A DNA stretch of 64,000 nucleotides from an uncultured Saprospiraceae bacterium (lineage in GTDB: Bacteria > Bacteroidota > Bacteroidia > Chitinophagales > Saprospiraceae). Shown here in pieces: positions 36,174 to 45,500 of this stretch. Both the position numbers and the translations under genes were made by a program. The stretch's first letter is position 1, and every line of letters begins with the position of its first letter. The notes under the pieces were generated by a model. The model searched no databases. It was given only the letters and a program-made list of their open reading frames with translations, and was not told the DNA's origin. The stretch is from contig CALLPI010000008.1 of NCBI GenBank assembly GCA_938015595.1, positions 391,023 to 455,022 of the forward strand, in the 5' to 3' direction.

Positions 36174-38108
36174 TTACCTCACCACAGCAACGCGCTGAGT
36201 CATGGCGCCAGAGTCAGTGGCCACGCGCACCAGGAAGATGCCTTGCGTTTTGGGCACCCAGTCGAACGGATGTAAGCCGGCACTGAGTTGCACGCCGTTG
36301 GCCAGGGTTTCCACCAATTTGCCGCTCAGGTCATACACGGCGATGTGTATAGGCGAGGCTTCTGTCAGGTTCACCTCAATGCGGGTACGCTCGGCGGCAG
36401 GATTAGGATATATGCGGACGTTTCCGGCCAGCAGCCCTGGTTCGTCCGTACCAGATACCAGCGCTTCGTTGACGCGGATATTGTCAATGAATAGGTTGTT
36501 GCCGTAATCCGACACGACAGTAAAGCGGATGTTAATGTCGGTCAGACCATCGTAAGCCGCTAGAGAGATGGAGTCAGTAGCCCATTGAGTGACGGTAGGC
36601 ACAAAGCGGCTGTTGGTGGCAGTACGGGTAGCCAGTTGCGCGCCAGCTTTGTTGTATATCTGCGTCCAGGTCTCGCCGCAGTCGGTAGAGACGGAGATGC
36701 GCAGTCGGTCAGCGGAAGTTTGGTACTGCGCATGTGCGCGGTCGAAGCGCAGGTAGTTGTTGGTGCGATTACTCAGATCAATGCGCTCGAAGATCATGTG
36801 TGCCTGCGCGCCTACTTGCACCCAGTCATAAAAATTAGTGAACATAGACTTGGTCGAAGCACCAAAGCCGCCTATGTTTTGAGTCACATTGTTGAATACA
36901 GTGCGGTTGACAACCATGAAATGATCATTGGCCTCTTTGATAACCAGTACACCAGCGGGCGTGTCGCGCAGTGGGGTGGCTTCCATATCTTCGGCAATGT
37001 CATTGCCAACGGGTTCATTATTCAGGGTGTAGAAGCTTTGGGAAGTAATCAACTCGTTGAGCAAGTTGTAATCCCGAGCATTATTATTAGGCTCCTCTAC
37101 AAAGAAATCAAAGGATACTTTACCTGGCACTATATTAATTTCGGGAAAGGCAATAAGTGTCGTATCGCCTGGTGTAAGTTCGCCTTCCCAATACTCAGCT
37201 ACGGGTTCGTCATCATTGAGGATATAACCTACCACCATGTTGGTAATGGTGCTGGGGCCGTCGTTGGCAATACTCATGCGAGGCGTGACTCTATAGTCGC
37301 AAAATCCACTTGGCCCAATGCTATTGGGGGTGATCCCGATGTCCACATAACTATCACCAAGCGGTCTGGGCAGGCTTTCAGCCGCCTGATAAACCTGGCG
37401 ATTAGAAGTTTTTTGTACAAAAGCTACTACACCAATTTGTGCATAGTTGTAAATGTAAGTAGGTAGTGCCTCGGCATAGGTGATCACAATCGTATCACCA
37501 GGTGCAATGGCGCCAATGGGCGCACCAGATGCATCGGGCAACATGCGGCGCATTACGCTCTTGAAGTCACGCTCGCTGGTGGAGCCTGGCGGGCGCGGAA
37601 AAAGGATGCGCTTTTCTACAATAGCCGTGTGCAATACTACGCTATCGGGGTTGAAGGCTACAGTGTCTAGATTCATAATGCGCACCTGTATGAAGATGCT
37701 GTCTAGCGCCTCATTAATATAGTGTTCTACTTGCATGTCAATGGGCGTGGGCGTTGCCAGGCGGTTGTTGATCATGGCTGCCGTGACGGCGCTGGCCGTC
37801 CCAGCGTTCTGTACCCCGTCGAGGCGTACATTAGGTACGCCAGTCACGCCATAGTAAGTCACTCGTGAAGCCACCTGGGTGGGGTTCTGCTGGTTCATCG
37901 GATCATATCCTGGCCAACTGGTTTGGTACTTGAGTAGTACTACTTGGTCGCCAAAACTTTGCAGTAAGGCGTTAAAAGCAGGATTTTGTGCAGCGCAAGG
38001 TCCGCAAGACGCTTGAGTGAACGACTCTATCATCACGCGGCGCACAGCCTGCGCTTGTGCTATGAAGGGAAGGGTCGATAACAGGAGAAGGGGTAAAAAA
38101 CGATTCAT
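36174..38108 (-). CDS. Secreted Omp28-like protein with thioredoxin CGPC motif and T9SS sorting domain
   Basis: A 644-residue exported protein. The signal peptide is at 1-20 (LLLLSTLPFIAQAQ). Residues about 24-130 are a thioredoxin-like fold of the Omp28 type: RVMIESFTQASCGPCAAQNP puts a CGPC redox motif at 35-38, and TGVPNVRLDG is the cis-Pro region. The following 420 residues are beta-rich, including a CARDB/jelly-roll-like part (MSIANDGPSTITNMVVGYIL; VSTDCGETWTQIYNKAG). From about 568 a T9SS type A sorting domain starts at VRIYPNPAAERTRIEV. It is probably a surface-exposed or released redox or scaffold protein. The start is the ATG followed by the signal peptide. A TATCTTTG box lies about 65 bp upstream. 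Confidence 0.85.
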   Translation of the reverse strand: MNRFLPLLLLSTLPFIAQAQAVRRVMIESFTQASCGPCAAQNPAFNALLQSFGDQVVLLKYQTSWPGYDPMNQQNPTQVASRVTYYGVTGVPNVRLDGVQNAGTASAVTAAMINNRLATPTPIDMQVEHYINEALDSIFIQVRIMNLDTVAFNPDSVVLHTAIVEKRILFPRPPGSTSERDFKSVMRRMLPDASGAPIGAIAPGDTIVITYAEALPTYIYNYAQIGVVAFVQKTSNRQVYQAAESLPRPLGDSYVDIGITPNSIGPSGFCDYRVTPRMSIANDGPSTITNMVVGYILNDDEPVAEYWEGELTPGDTTLIAFPEINIVPGKVSFDFFVEEPNNNARDYNLLNELITSQSFYTLNNEPVGNDIAEDMEATPLRDTPAGVLVIKEANDHFMVVNRTVFNNVTQNIGGFGASTKSMFTNFYDWVQVGAQAHMIFERIDLSNRTNNYLRFDRAHAQYQTSADRLRISVSTDCGETWTQIYNKAGAQLATRTATNSRFVPTVTQWATDSISLAAYDGLTDINIRFTVVSDYGNNLFIDNIRVNEALVSGTDEPGLLAGNVRIYPNPAAERTRIEVNLTEASPIHIAVYDLSGKLVETLANGVQLSAGLHPFDWVPKTQGIFLVRVATDSGAMTQRVAVVR

Positions 38109-38173
38109 TTCGCTAATGATTTGAATGTGAGCAAATGCGAACCTGTACCACAAATTCGCGTAATTTTATGCAG

Positions 38174-38181
38174 CAAAGATA
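38174..38181 (-). promoter_or_regulatory. -7 promoter box of the Omp28-like gene
   Basis: TATCTTTG on the minus strand, an exact match, gives a leader of about 60 bases before the ATG at 38108. No -33 TTG. Confidence 0.5.
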
Positions 38182-38548
38182 ACGCCTATTTATTTTTCTT
38201 TTGATGGATTGTAAGCAAAGATATAACCGGAAATCAGCAAAATCAGCGATATTTTGGTGAGGTTAGGCATTAGGTAGCCGGTACGGGCAGCACAGTCTTT
38301 GTGTTTTTTCTTGCAGAAACTTAATAACAAGTAGGCTGGAATCTGCCAAACAGACAATGCGGAATCCCGTATCAGCCTTTCGCCAATGGCATTCCGCCAG
38401 GAGTATCATGACTCTTATCAGTCTTCAAACAGCCGGGCCTGTGTCTGAGGTATTTGAAGCCTTTCGTTGCATGCGTGGTCATTTACTGCCTGGGCAGCGC
38501 CCGCCAAGAGGTGTACCTAAGTTTTTTATATTTTTTTCTCTTTTTGAA
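38182..38548. other. Intergenic region with no gene supported
   Basis: It contains an open frame on the plus strand (38357-38611) that runs into the tRNA and has no protein-like features. The right part becomes T-rich before the tRNA-Lys promoter. No repeats shared with other parts of the window were noticed. Confidence 0.4.
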
Positions 38549-38578
38549 TTGTTTTTCAGGAAAAATGTCTTACCTTTG
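38549..38578 (+). promoter_or_regulatory. Promoter of the tRNA-Lys gene
   Basis: TTG at 38549-38551, exactly 19 bp, then TACCTTTG at 38571-38578. This is the full Bacteroidetes TTG-N19-TAnnTTTG consensus and the best promoter in the window. Confidence 0.8.
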
Positions 38579-38601
38579 CCACACTTTTTGAAAAAGCGGT
38601 T

Positions 38602-38674
38602 GATTCCGTAGCTCAGCCGGTAGAGCAATACACTTTTAATGTATGGGTCCTGGGTTCGAATCCCAGCGGAATCA
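38602..38674 (+). tRNA. tRNA-Lys (anticodon TTT)
   Basis: Acceptor GATTCCG/CGGAATC with discriminator A, D-arm GCTC...GAGC, anticodon stem ATACA/TGTAT with loop CTTTTAA (anticodon TTT), and T-arm CTGGG TTCGAAT CCCAG. CCA is not encoded. A TrmH-type methyltransferase gene follows closely. Confidence 0.96.
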
Positions 38675-38735
38675 CTTCTAAAAGTCCTTGTGAATGAGTT
38701 GTTTACAAGGGCTTTCTCATTTATGTACGCCGCTT

Positions 38736-39269
38736 GTGAGAAAATATCATCCTGACGAGCTTGGCCGCCCCGACCTTGAAATCGCGCGCCAATTGCCCAA
38801 GCTGCCCGTAGTAATAGTACTCGACAACGTGCGCTCTGCGCTCAACGTCGGCTCTGTATTTCGCACTTGCGATGCCTTTGCCGCCGCAGAAATCCTGCTC
38901 TGCGGCATCACTGCCCAGCCGCCGCACCGCGAGATATTCAAAACCGCCTTGGGCGCTACCAACACCGTGCCCTGGCAACACTTCGCTCATACCAGCGAAG
39001 CAGCAGTGTACCTGCAAGTGAAAGGCTACGTGGTATGGGTAGTAGAACAAACCGACAGCAGCCTCCTGCTGCCAGCATTCCAGCCCGATGCCGAGCAAAA
39101 ATACGCTCTCGTCTTTGGCAATGAAGTGCACGGCGTGTCGGAAGAATGGCTAGCCCTGGCCCAGGGTGCCATTGAAGTGCCCCAGTGGGGCGCCAAACAT
39201 TCGCTCAATGTAGCCGTTTGTACAGGGGTGGTGCTTTGGGAAATGATTCGTAAACTCAAATGGGCTTAG
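38736..39269 (+). CDS. TrmH/SpoU-family RNA 2'-O-methyltransferase
   Basis: About 177 residues, a SPOUT-class methyltransferase with the deep-knot motifs in order: NVRSALNVGSVFRT (motif 1), YALVFGNEVHGVSEE (motif 2), and VPQWGAKHSLNVAVCTGVVLWE (motif 3, SAM binding). Family members methylate the 2'-OH of tRNA or rRNA nucleotides; the target here is not predictable. The frame opens with an ATG at 38694, only 20 bp after tRNA-Lys. The GTG at 38736 gives VRKYHPDELGRPDLEIARQL, which corresponds better to the family's usual N-terminus. It is followed 2 bp later by the EVE gene. Confidence 0.9.
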   Translation: MRKYHPDELGRPDLEIARQLPKLPVVIVLDNVRSALNVGSVFRTCDAFAAAEILLCGITAQPPHREIFKTALGATNTVPWQHFAHTSEAAVYLQVKGYVVWVVEQTDSSLLLPAFQPDAEQKYALVFGNEVHGVSEEWLALAQGAIEVPQWGAKHSLNVAVCTGVVLWEMIRKLKWA

Positions 39270-39271
39270 TA

Positions 39272-39691
39272 ATGGCATATTGGTTGGTCAAGTCAGAACC
39301 GTTCGTGTATCCCTACGATGAGCTGGAGCGCACTGGACGCACTATGTGGGACGGCGTGCGCAACTACGCCGCCCGCAATCACCTGCGCGCCATGCAACTT
39401 AACGACCTGGTATTGTTCTATCATAGCCGCGAAGGGCTCGAGGTAGTAGGCTTGTGCAAGGTGGTGCGCACTCACTATCCTGATCCCACTGCCAAATCAG
39501 GCGACTGGTCGGCGGTAGATCTGGCGCCAGTCGCTCGGCTGCACAAGCCTGTGCCCCTGACCTTAATCAAGCAAACGCCTGAACTTCAGCAAATCGGCCT
39601 CGTGCGCGTGGGCAGGCTCAGCGTGATGCCCTTGCAAGCTCACGAATTTGCCAAAATTATGGAACTATCTGAAACCCCTTTCGTACAATGA
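39272..39691 (+). CDS. EVE domain-containing protein
   Basis: A 139-residue protein made up almost entirely of one EVE domain. Signature segments are AYWLVKSEPFVYPYDEL, WDGVRNYAARNHLRAMQLND, and the VLFYHSREGLEVVGLCKV strand. EVE domains belong to the PUA-like fold and are thought to bind modified nucleobases (5-methylcytosine-type marks in DNA or RNA). The start is the ATG giving MAYWLVKSEP; a GTG/ATG 4 codons upstream overlaps the preceding gene. Its stop overlaps the ATG of queD by four bases, linking it to nucleic-acid modification genes. Confidence 0.92.
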   Translation: MAYWLVKSEPFVYPYDELERTGRTMWDGVRNYAARNHLRAMQLNDLVLFYHSREGLEVVGLCKVVRTHYPDPTAKSGDWSAVDLAPVARLHKPVPLTLIKQTPELQQIGLVRVGRLSVMPLQAHEFAKIMELSETPFVQ

Positions 39692-40056
39692 GCACACCTG
39701 TCATGGAAATATTTAAGGAATTTACCTTCGACTCGGCTCACTGGCTACCCTTCGTACCCGATGACCACAAGTGCCGCCGCATGCATGGCCATACTTACAT
39801 CGTGCGCCTCTACCTCCGGGGCGAACTACACCCCACTCTGGGTTGGGTAACTGACTTTGCCGACATCAAAGCCGCCTGGAAACCCCTCGAACAGCAACTG
39901 GACCACCGCCTGCTCAACGATATTCCCGGCCTGGAAAACCCCACCGCTGAAAATCTGGCCATCTGGATTTGGAACCACCTCAAACCCCAACTGCCTTTAC
40001 TTAGCAGAGTAGTAGTGTGCGAAAATCAAACCAGCGGCGTGGAATATACCGGCTAA
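39688..40056 (+). CDS. queD: 6-carboxytetrahydropterin synthase QueD
   Basis: A 122-residue member of the 6-pyruvoyl-tetrahydropterin synthase family. The zinc ligands are His18 (FDSAHWL), His33 and His35 (MHGHTY). The catalytic Cys29 precedes the MHGH motif, and the LDHRLLND and NPTAENLAIWIW segments follow. It converts 7,8-dihydroneopterin triphosphate to 6-carboxytetrahydropterin in the queuosine/7-deazaguanine pathway. That product is used in tRNA anticodon modification, in keeping with the adjacent tRNA, TrmH and EVE genes. It is short but complete. Its start overlaps the EVE stop (ATGA). Confidence 0.95.
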   Translation: MSTPVMEIFKEFTFDSAHWLPFVPDDHKCRRMHGHTYIVRLYLRGELHPTLGWVTDFADIKAAWKPLEQQLDHRLLNDIPGLENPTAENLAIWIWNHLKPQLPLLSRVVVCENQTSGVEYTG

Positions 40057-40061
40057 CCCTG

Positions 40062-40958
40062 CTATACGGCGGTCTCCCGCTCCTTAGCGGCAACTTCTTC
40101 TTGCCCTTTCTCTGGCTTCCAGCCAGGGTGGCCAAAAATATAATGCCAGCGCGATTTCCAGTCTTTGGCTCCGCGCACGTCTCGCCAGATATCTCTGAAC
40201 TCGTGAGTGATAACCGTGACCATGTTTTGCTTTTTCAGGTTTTTGGTCAGGCCATACACCACTTCTTCCTTCTCTGCCTGAAATGTGCCAAACAGACGAT
40301 CCCAGATGATAAGTACCGCACCGTAGTTTTTGTCCAGATATGCCTGGTTGCTGCCGTGATGCACCCGATGGTGAGAGGGCGTGTTAAAGATGAACTCGAA
40401 CCAGTGCGGCGTGCGTCCGATGGTTTTGGTGTGAATCCACATTTGGTAATAAAAGCCGATTTCGTCCACTAGTACAATCAGGATGGGGTCGAAGCCCAGA
40501 AAAGCCAGCGGCGACCAAAACACAAAACGGTAAAAAAAGTGGATGAAATTGCCGCGCAGTGCCGTGGATACATTGAATACCTGTGAAGAATGGTGCGTGA
40601 CATGCGTAGCCCAGAACAGGCGGCTCTCATGGCTGAGCCGGTGATAAAAGTAAAACGTCAGGTCGTTGAGCAAGAAAAGCGCTATCAAGCCTGCCCAAGA
40701 TGTAACGGGAATATGCATGATAGCAAAATGCTCATGAATGGTGTAAAACAGCAGTAGGGTAGTGCCTTTGACGAGTAGCTTTACGACAGAGTTGAGTGTG
40801 CCCAGGCTGAGATTTATGAAGGTGTCCTTGGCCTCATAGAGCTTCTGGCGCTTTTTCGTGCTGATGTAAAACTCCAGAGCAACCAATGCAATGTAAGAGA
40901 TAGCAGCCAGCGCCTTGGCCGTACTGCCATCTAGTACTTCTACAAAATTGATCTCCAT
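40062..40958 (-). CDS. Sterol desaturase/fatty acid hydroxylase family protein
   Basis: A 298-residue integral membrane di-iron enzyme. Four or five transmembrane helices are seen, with the three histidine clusters of the family: HRLSH (HxxxH) and HVTHH in the middle, and HRVHH near residue 220. These bind the two irons that activate oxygen for hydroxylation or desaturation of a lipid chain. Bacteroidota members include hydroxylases acting on carotenoids, sphingolipid-like and ornithine lipids; the substrate here is not evident. A TACCTTTG box is at 40987-40994, giving a leader of about 22 bases. It is convergent with queD. Confidence 0.88.
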   Translation of the reverse strand: MEINFVEVLDGSTAKALAAISYIALVALEFYISTKKRQKLYEAKDTFINLSLGTLNSVVKLLVKGTTLLLFYTIHEHFAIMHIPVTSWAGLIALFLLNDLTFYFYHRLSHESRLFWATHVTHHSSQVFNVSTALRGNFIHFFYRFVFWSPLAFLGFDPILIVLVDEIGFYYQMWIHTKTIGRTPHWFEFIFNTPSHHRVHHGSNQAYLDKNYGAVLIIWDRLFGTFQAEKEEVVYGLTKNLKKQNMVTVITHEFRDIWRDVRGAKDWKSRWHYIFGHPGWKPEKGQEEVAAKERETAV

Positions 40959-40986
40959 GAGCAGTCGGAGTTTTTAAATTCAGCCG

Positions 40987-40994
40987 CAAAGGTA
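40987..40994 (-). promoter_or_regulatory. -7 promoter box of the desaturase gene
   Basis: TACCTTTG on the minus strand, an exact TAnnTTTG match 28 bp before the ATG at 40958. No -33 TTG at standard spacing. Confidence 0.5.
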
Positions 40995-41024
40995 CAATTC
41001 GGCCAAGAAATTAGCACGGGGCAA

Positions 41025-42524
41025 TCAAGGCGCCAAAGCAAAAAACACTGGAGTAGTGTGCGCACGGCCTTTGTCAAACCAGGTGAATAGGCCGCTCAGG
41101 CTGCCGTCAGCGCCTTTTTGCCAGCGCAGGGGAAAAAGGCCCTTGGGCGTAGCTACCAGCACTACGGTTTCTGTAGGCCAGGAGATGATGTCGGCTACAG
41201 GCCATACGCTGAGCAAGTCGCCAGGCAGAGCGTCCATCCAGCCCTGGTAGCCGATGCCAGCTTCGGCGGGCGTCAACAGGGTAATGGAACCCGCGGGTGC
41301 TTCGGGGTGCTTTCCTGCCCGGTAGTCAAAGATGCCGGTGATGGCGGGTTGTTCCAGTGGTTTTTCGCCGGCTATGATGCGCAGAAAGGGGTCGGCAATG
41401 CACATGGCGGCGCCTTCCACCCATTCTGGAATGCCAGTTACATTGGTGGTAATAGCAATGACCAGCCCATGGTCGGGATATACAATGAGCACAGGACGCG
41501 CGCCAGGCTGATTGCCGTTGTGGTAGTAGATGCGACGCCCCCAGGGGTCGTGGTCTGACACCACCCAGCCGATACCTACACCGGTGGGTTCTCCGGTGCT
41601 CAGGTATTGCGTGCGGAAGAGCATATCGAGTGTGGACTGCTTGAAAAAGCCCGGCTTGAGGTGTGCCATGCCAAAGCGCACAAGGTCTTCAGCCGTAGAA
41701 ACATAGCCCCCCCCAGCAAACTTATAAGTGGGGCGCATGTTGCGAATAGACTTGTTGGCACCCTGGCTGTCGCGGGTGTACAGCGTAGTCAGGTTGGCTA
41801 TGGTGCTGTCGGGATGGTTGGGCAAGGTAGAGTGCATGCCCAGTGGGTCCAGTACATGGCGCTTCATGTAGCGGATGTACGATTGGCCAGAGGCACCCTC
41901 CAGTGCGGCTTCCATCAGGGTGTAGCCTAGCGAGGTGTAGTTGTACTTGGTGCCGGGCGGCGCCACTAGTGTATCGTCGGCAAAGATGCTGAGCGCTTCT
42001 TTGGCATTTCGGTAGCGCTTGCCGTCAATATTTTTCACTGTGAAATCCGTCAGGCGGTACTCGCGTATGCCCCCCAGGTGGCCGGCCAGTTGGCGGGTGC
42101 TGATGTTGTAGCACTTGTCGGGCCACTCGGGCACGTACTTGCGCACGTCGGCATCCAGGTCAATGAGGCCTTGCTCATACATTTTGCCCACTACCGCCGC
42201 CGCCAGCAACTTAGATATGCTAGCAATGCGAAACTGGGTACGCGGTGTCACCGGCGTACCTTTTTCTACATTGGCATAGCCAAAGCCCTCGCTCCACACA
42301 ATTTGCCCCTGAATGCCTACCGCTATGGCCATACCGGGAATGTCGGCCGTTTCGCGCAAGATTTTCACAGCGTTGCGTCCGTGAATGATGGCACTTAGGT
42401 ACTCCGGCTGCCGGATCAGACGCACTTGGGCTTCGCCGGCTAGTGGCCTAAACAATATGCCGACCAAGGGCCCCAGAATCCGAAAAAAACTCGGCCAAGA
42501 AGCAAAATGCACCCGCGTATTCAT
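41025..42524 (-). CDS. Serine hydrolase of the beta-lactamase/penicillin-binding-like family
   Basis: A 499-residue protein with an N-terminal hydrophobic export segment (about 12-33, ending LAGEAQ) and a beta-lactamase-fold (PF00144) domain. The nucleophile is in SISK at 102-105 (Ser102). The YTS of KYNYTSLGY is the second motif, and the HNG of YHNGNQPGARP replaces the KTG triad, as in esterase- and D-peptidase-type members. A C-terminal extension of about 110 residues is beta-rich. Likely activities are esterase, D-aminopeptidase or muropeptide hydrolysis in the periplasm; true beta-lactamase activity is unlikely. No promoter box is seen close by. Confidence 0.87.
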   Translation of the reverse strand: MNTRVHFASWPSFFRILGPLVGILFRPLAGEAQVRLIRQPEYLSAIIHGRNAVKILRETADIPGMAIAVGIQGQIVWSEGFGYANVEKGTPVTPRTQFRIASISKLLAAAVVGKMYEQGLIDLDADVRKYVPEWPDKCYNISTRQLAGHLGGIREYRLTDFTVKNIDGKRYRNAKEALSIFADDTLVAPPGTKYNYTSLGYTLMEAALEGASGQSYIRYMKRHVLDPLGMHSTLPNHPDSTIANLTTLYTRDSQGANKSIRNMRPTYKFAGGGYVSTAEDLVRFGMAHLKPGFFKQSTLDMLFRTQYLSTGEPTGVGIGWVVSDHDPWGRRIYYHNGNQPGARPVLIVYPDHGLVIAITTNVTGIPEWVEGAAMCIADPFLRIIAGEKPLEQPAITGIFDYRAGKHPEAPAGSITLLTPAEAGIGYQGWMDALPGDLLSVWPVADIISWPTETVVLVATPKGLFPLRWQKGADGSLSGLFTWFDKGRAHTTPVFFALAP

Positions 42525-42578
42525 GCTGTGTATGTTCGTGAGTTTTTATACATTACCCCACAGCCAGGGCGCATTGCG

Positions 42579-45500
42579 TCACCAGCCGCCGGTCACTTTA
42601 AAGGTCTCGAACGCGTTTTCCTTGCCCGCCCGAATGCGCAGCAAATATACAGCTTTAGCCAAACGATTACCCAACTCAATCGTAGTGTAAGCGCCTGGAT
42701 TGGCTACTTGCCCCTGTTGCACTAGGCGGCCAGCCGTGTCATAGAGTTGGTATTCGAGGCTTTGCTCCACCAGTCCGTTGAACGTAATACCGATGCGGTT
42801 GTCAAAAGGCAGCGGGAATACCCGGTTGACCAAACTCGAAGCCGGACTGCGCTGCATGGCAATAACGGGCGAGTAAAAGACGTAATTGTACTCGGTAGGC
42901 TGATTTTCGTTGATAACGCGCAGGCGAAAGAAGTACAGGTTGCGCAAGCCCAGCGACGTATGGCTGTACGATTGCGGTTCGGCGGTGAGGATGCCTGTGG
43001 CGTTCACCGTGGCGATCTTCTCAAAGTCGCGGCCATTGACGGAGCGCTCCACCTCTATTTGCCGGCAGTAAAACTCAGGAACGGTGCTCCAATCCAGGCG
43101 GATTTCGGTAGTGTTGGGGAAACTGCCCCGGAAGTCGGTGAGTTGGGTACGCAGTTCGCCTTCGTATTTGGTAATGCGCACGTCGTCTAGGGCTATGCCT
43201 GCGTGGGTGCCTGTACCATCCGACTGAAACACAAAGCGGAAGGCTACATTGGGCTGCCCGGCGAGAAAACTGACGTTCACCTTAAATTCCTCCCAGTTGA
43301 GCCGGTTGGCGGTAAAGTAAGATTCGCCTATGGGAAACGCAGCTCCTGGCACATTGGTGTTGCGGTAGTTGTACCAGCTGGGCAGGGTCTGGTTGACGAG
43401 TGGCTGCCAAGTGCGACCGCGGTCAGTAGAGTACTCTACGCGCAGGCCGTCTAGCCCGTTGTGAATTTCCCACTTGCCCCAGAAGCTGAAGCTGTACAAG
43501 CTAGTGTCCGAAAAGTCAAAGTTGGGTAAGTACAGCAAGGCACGGGTGTTGGGCTGATAAAATATTTCCTGCGGCCCCAGCACGTAGGCAAACTGGCCAC
43601 TGCGTGTGCCGCTCTTGCGGGGCACGCTGGACTGCCCCCGCACAAAAGCAGAGCCGCTGAGCGTCACCACGCCCTGCTGCTCGGTAAAGCCTTCAAAATC
43701 GCCACCATAAGCCGGGCGGTCGGGTGTGTAGGGCAATGGCCGGTTGGGCATCACCTGGTGGGTGGCTTCGGTGCTTAGATTGCCGTTGATAGTTAGGCGC
43801 ACGGTGTATGTGCCCACACTGGGGAAGGTGTACTCCGGATCAGGCTGCGTAGAGGTGGTACCATCACCAAACTCCCACAGGTAAGAAGCGGCGTTTGAGG
43901 AAAGGCTGCCTCTGAAGCGTACCGGCGTCCCCAGGTAAGAAATGGGTTCAAAGGAGGCTCTGGCGGCGGGTTCGGCAAATACTTCAGTAGTATACATGCC
44001 ACGGCCATGGGTAGCGGCCAGCACCACGCGGTCAGAGCGGCGCACCTTGAGCATATCTGTGCGTACCAAAGGTGTGCCCAGGCCAGGTAGTGGCGGCAGC
44101 CACAGGGTGTTGGCGCCGTCCAATTGTTCAGTAAGCCATACCCCAGCTTCGGTAGCAATCATAGCCTGGCGGTTGTTGGCTGGGTTGAAGATGCCCCAGC
44201 GCACAGGCATGTCGGGCAGATTGCCTTCCACGTTGATCCAGTTTTGGCCGCCATTGAAACTCTCGAATACGCTGGGCACGCCATAGTTGGACACCGTAGC
44301 CAGCAAGTGCTCGGGGTTGCCTAGTTCTACATCAATATTGGATACCGTGCCTGGAAGCGGAGCAAGAGCTACCCCTGTGGCGGTGGTTCCGGTGTGGGCA
44401 TTGTCCACGCGTAAGATACGACCATTGCTAAATGAGCCGAAGTACACGCGGTTAGGGGTATTGGGGTCCACTGTTATACAGGAAATGTTAACGCTAAAAT
44501 TTTGAATGTCCACCAGTTGACGCTCACCAGAGAGTACATTCCATCGGAAGAAGTCACCGCCGCTGGAGTCGGTCTGCGAATATAGGATCTTAGAGCGGCT
44601 GTCGTAGTCAGAGGGGCTGATGAAACGACCATTGAAACTAGCGGCATTAGAGAAAGTAAGGCCGCCGTCGGTGCTGAGCGAGTAGTTGGCAAACTGCGAC
44701 GACACCATCTGTATGTTAGGGTCTTCCTGGTCAATGTGGCAAAACGTGCCGTCGCCACCACGCACAGAGCGAGCCGAGGCAATATCTGGCCCATTGAGTT
44801 GCAGGGAGTTGTTGTCTTGTGTACCGCCCAGCATGTAGTTAGACCCAGCCTCGGGGTGTAAGGCACAGGCGTAAAATTGTGTGACGTTGAAGTTGCGCTT
44901 GCGGCTGGGTACAGTGGCGGAGGAGCCAGTAGTGCTGCGATAAATGCCACCGTCGTTGCCGAAATAGATGACGTTTTGCTGCTCCGGATCAAACACAATT
45001 TTGTGCTGGTCTACGTGCATGTTGGTAGCGAAGAACGTCCAGGTAGCGCCGCCATTGGTGGAGCGCATGATGCGCACGCCGCCGACTATAACATGATTGA
45101 CGTTGAAAGGGTCCACAGCAATTTCGAGGTCGTACCAAGCCTGGCCATTGGTAAACTCTGTGCCGTTGGCGTTGTTGGGGCGGGCGCGCTCCTGCCACGT
45201 CTGGCCACCATTGTTGGTGAAATATACATTGGTGGCGCCGTTGTTGAGGCTGCCGATGGCGTAGATAATGTTGGGGTCAGAGGGGAATACCGACATCTCC
45301 GTGCGCGTCCAGTTCTGCGGAAAACCAGAAGCCGATGTGGTGATGAGCTGCCAGGTGCCGGGATTGCCGTCGAGCGAGCGCCAGATGCCGCTGGGGTTGG
45401 ATGCAAAAATAAACCCGCCGGAAAACTGCACATCGTAGATGCTGCCGTTGGCGGCGTTGGCCGGAATGCCGAGTACACGTGTCCAGGTTTCGCCCTGGTT

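Noticed and set aside
36585..37466. 293-codon plus-strand open frame
   Set aside because: Antisense to the Omp28-like cargo gene, which has a signal peptide and sorting domain. A shadow frame.
38357..38611. 84-codon plus-strand frame before tRNA-Lys
   Set aside because: It runs through the tRNA promoter into the tRNA itself; not coding.
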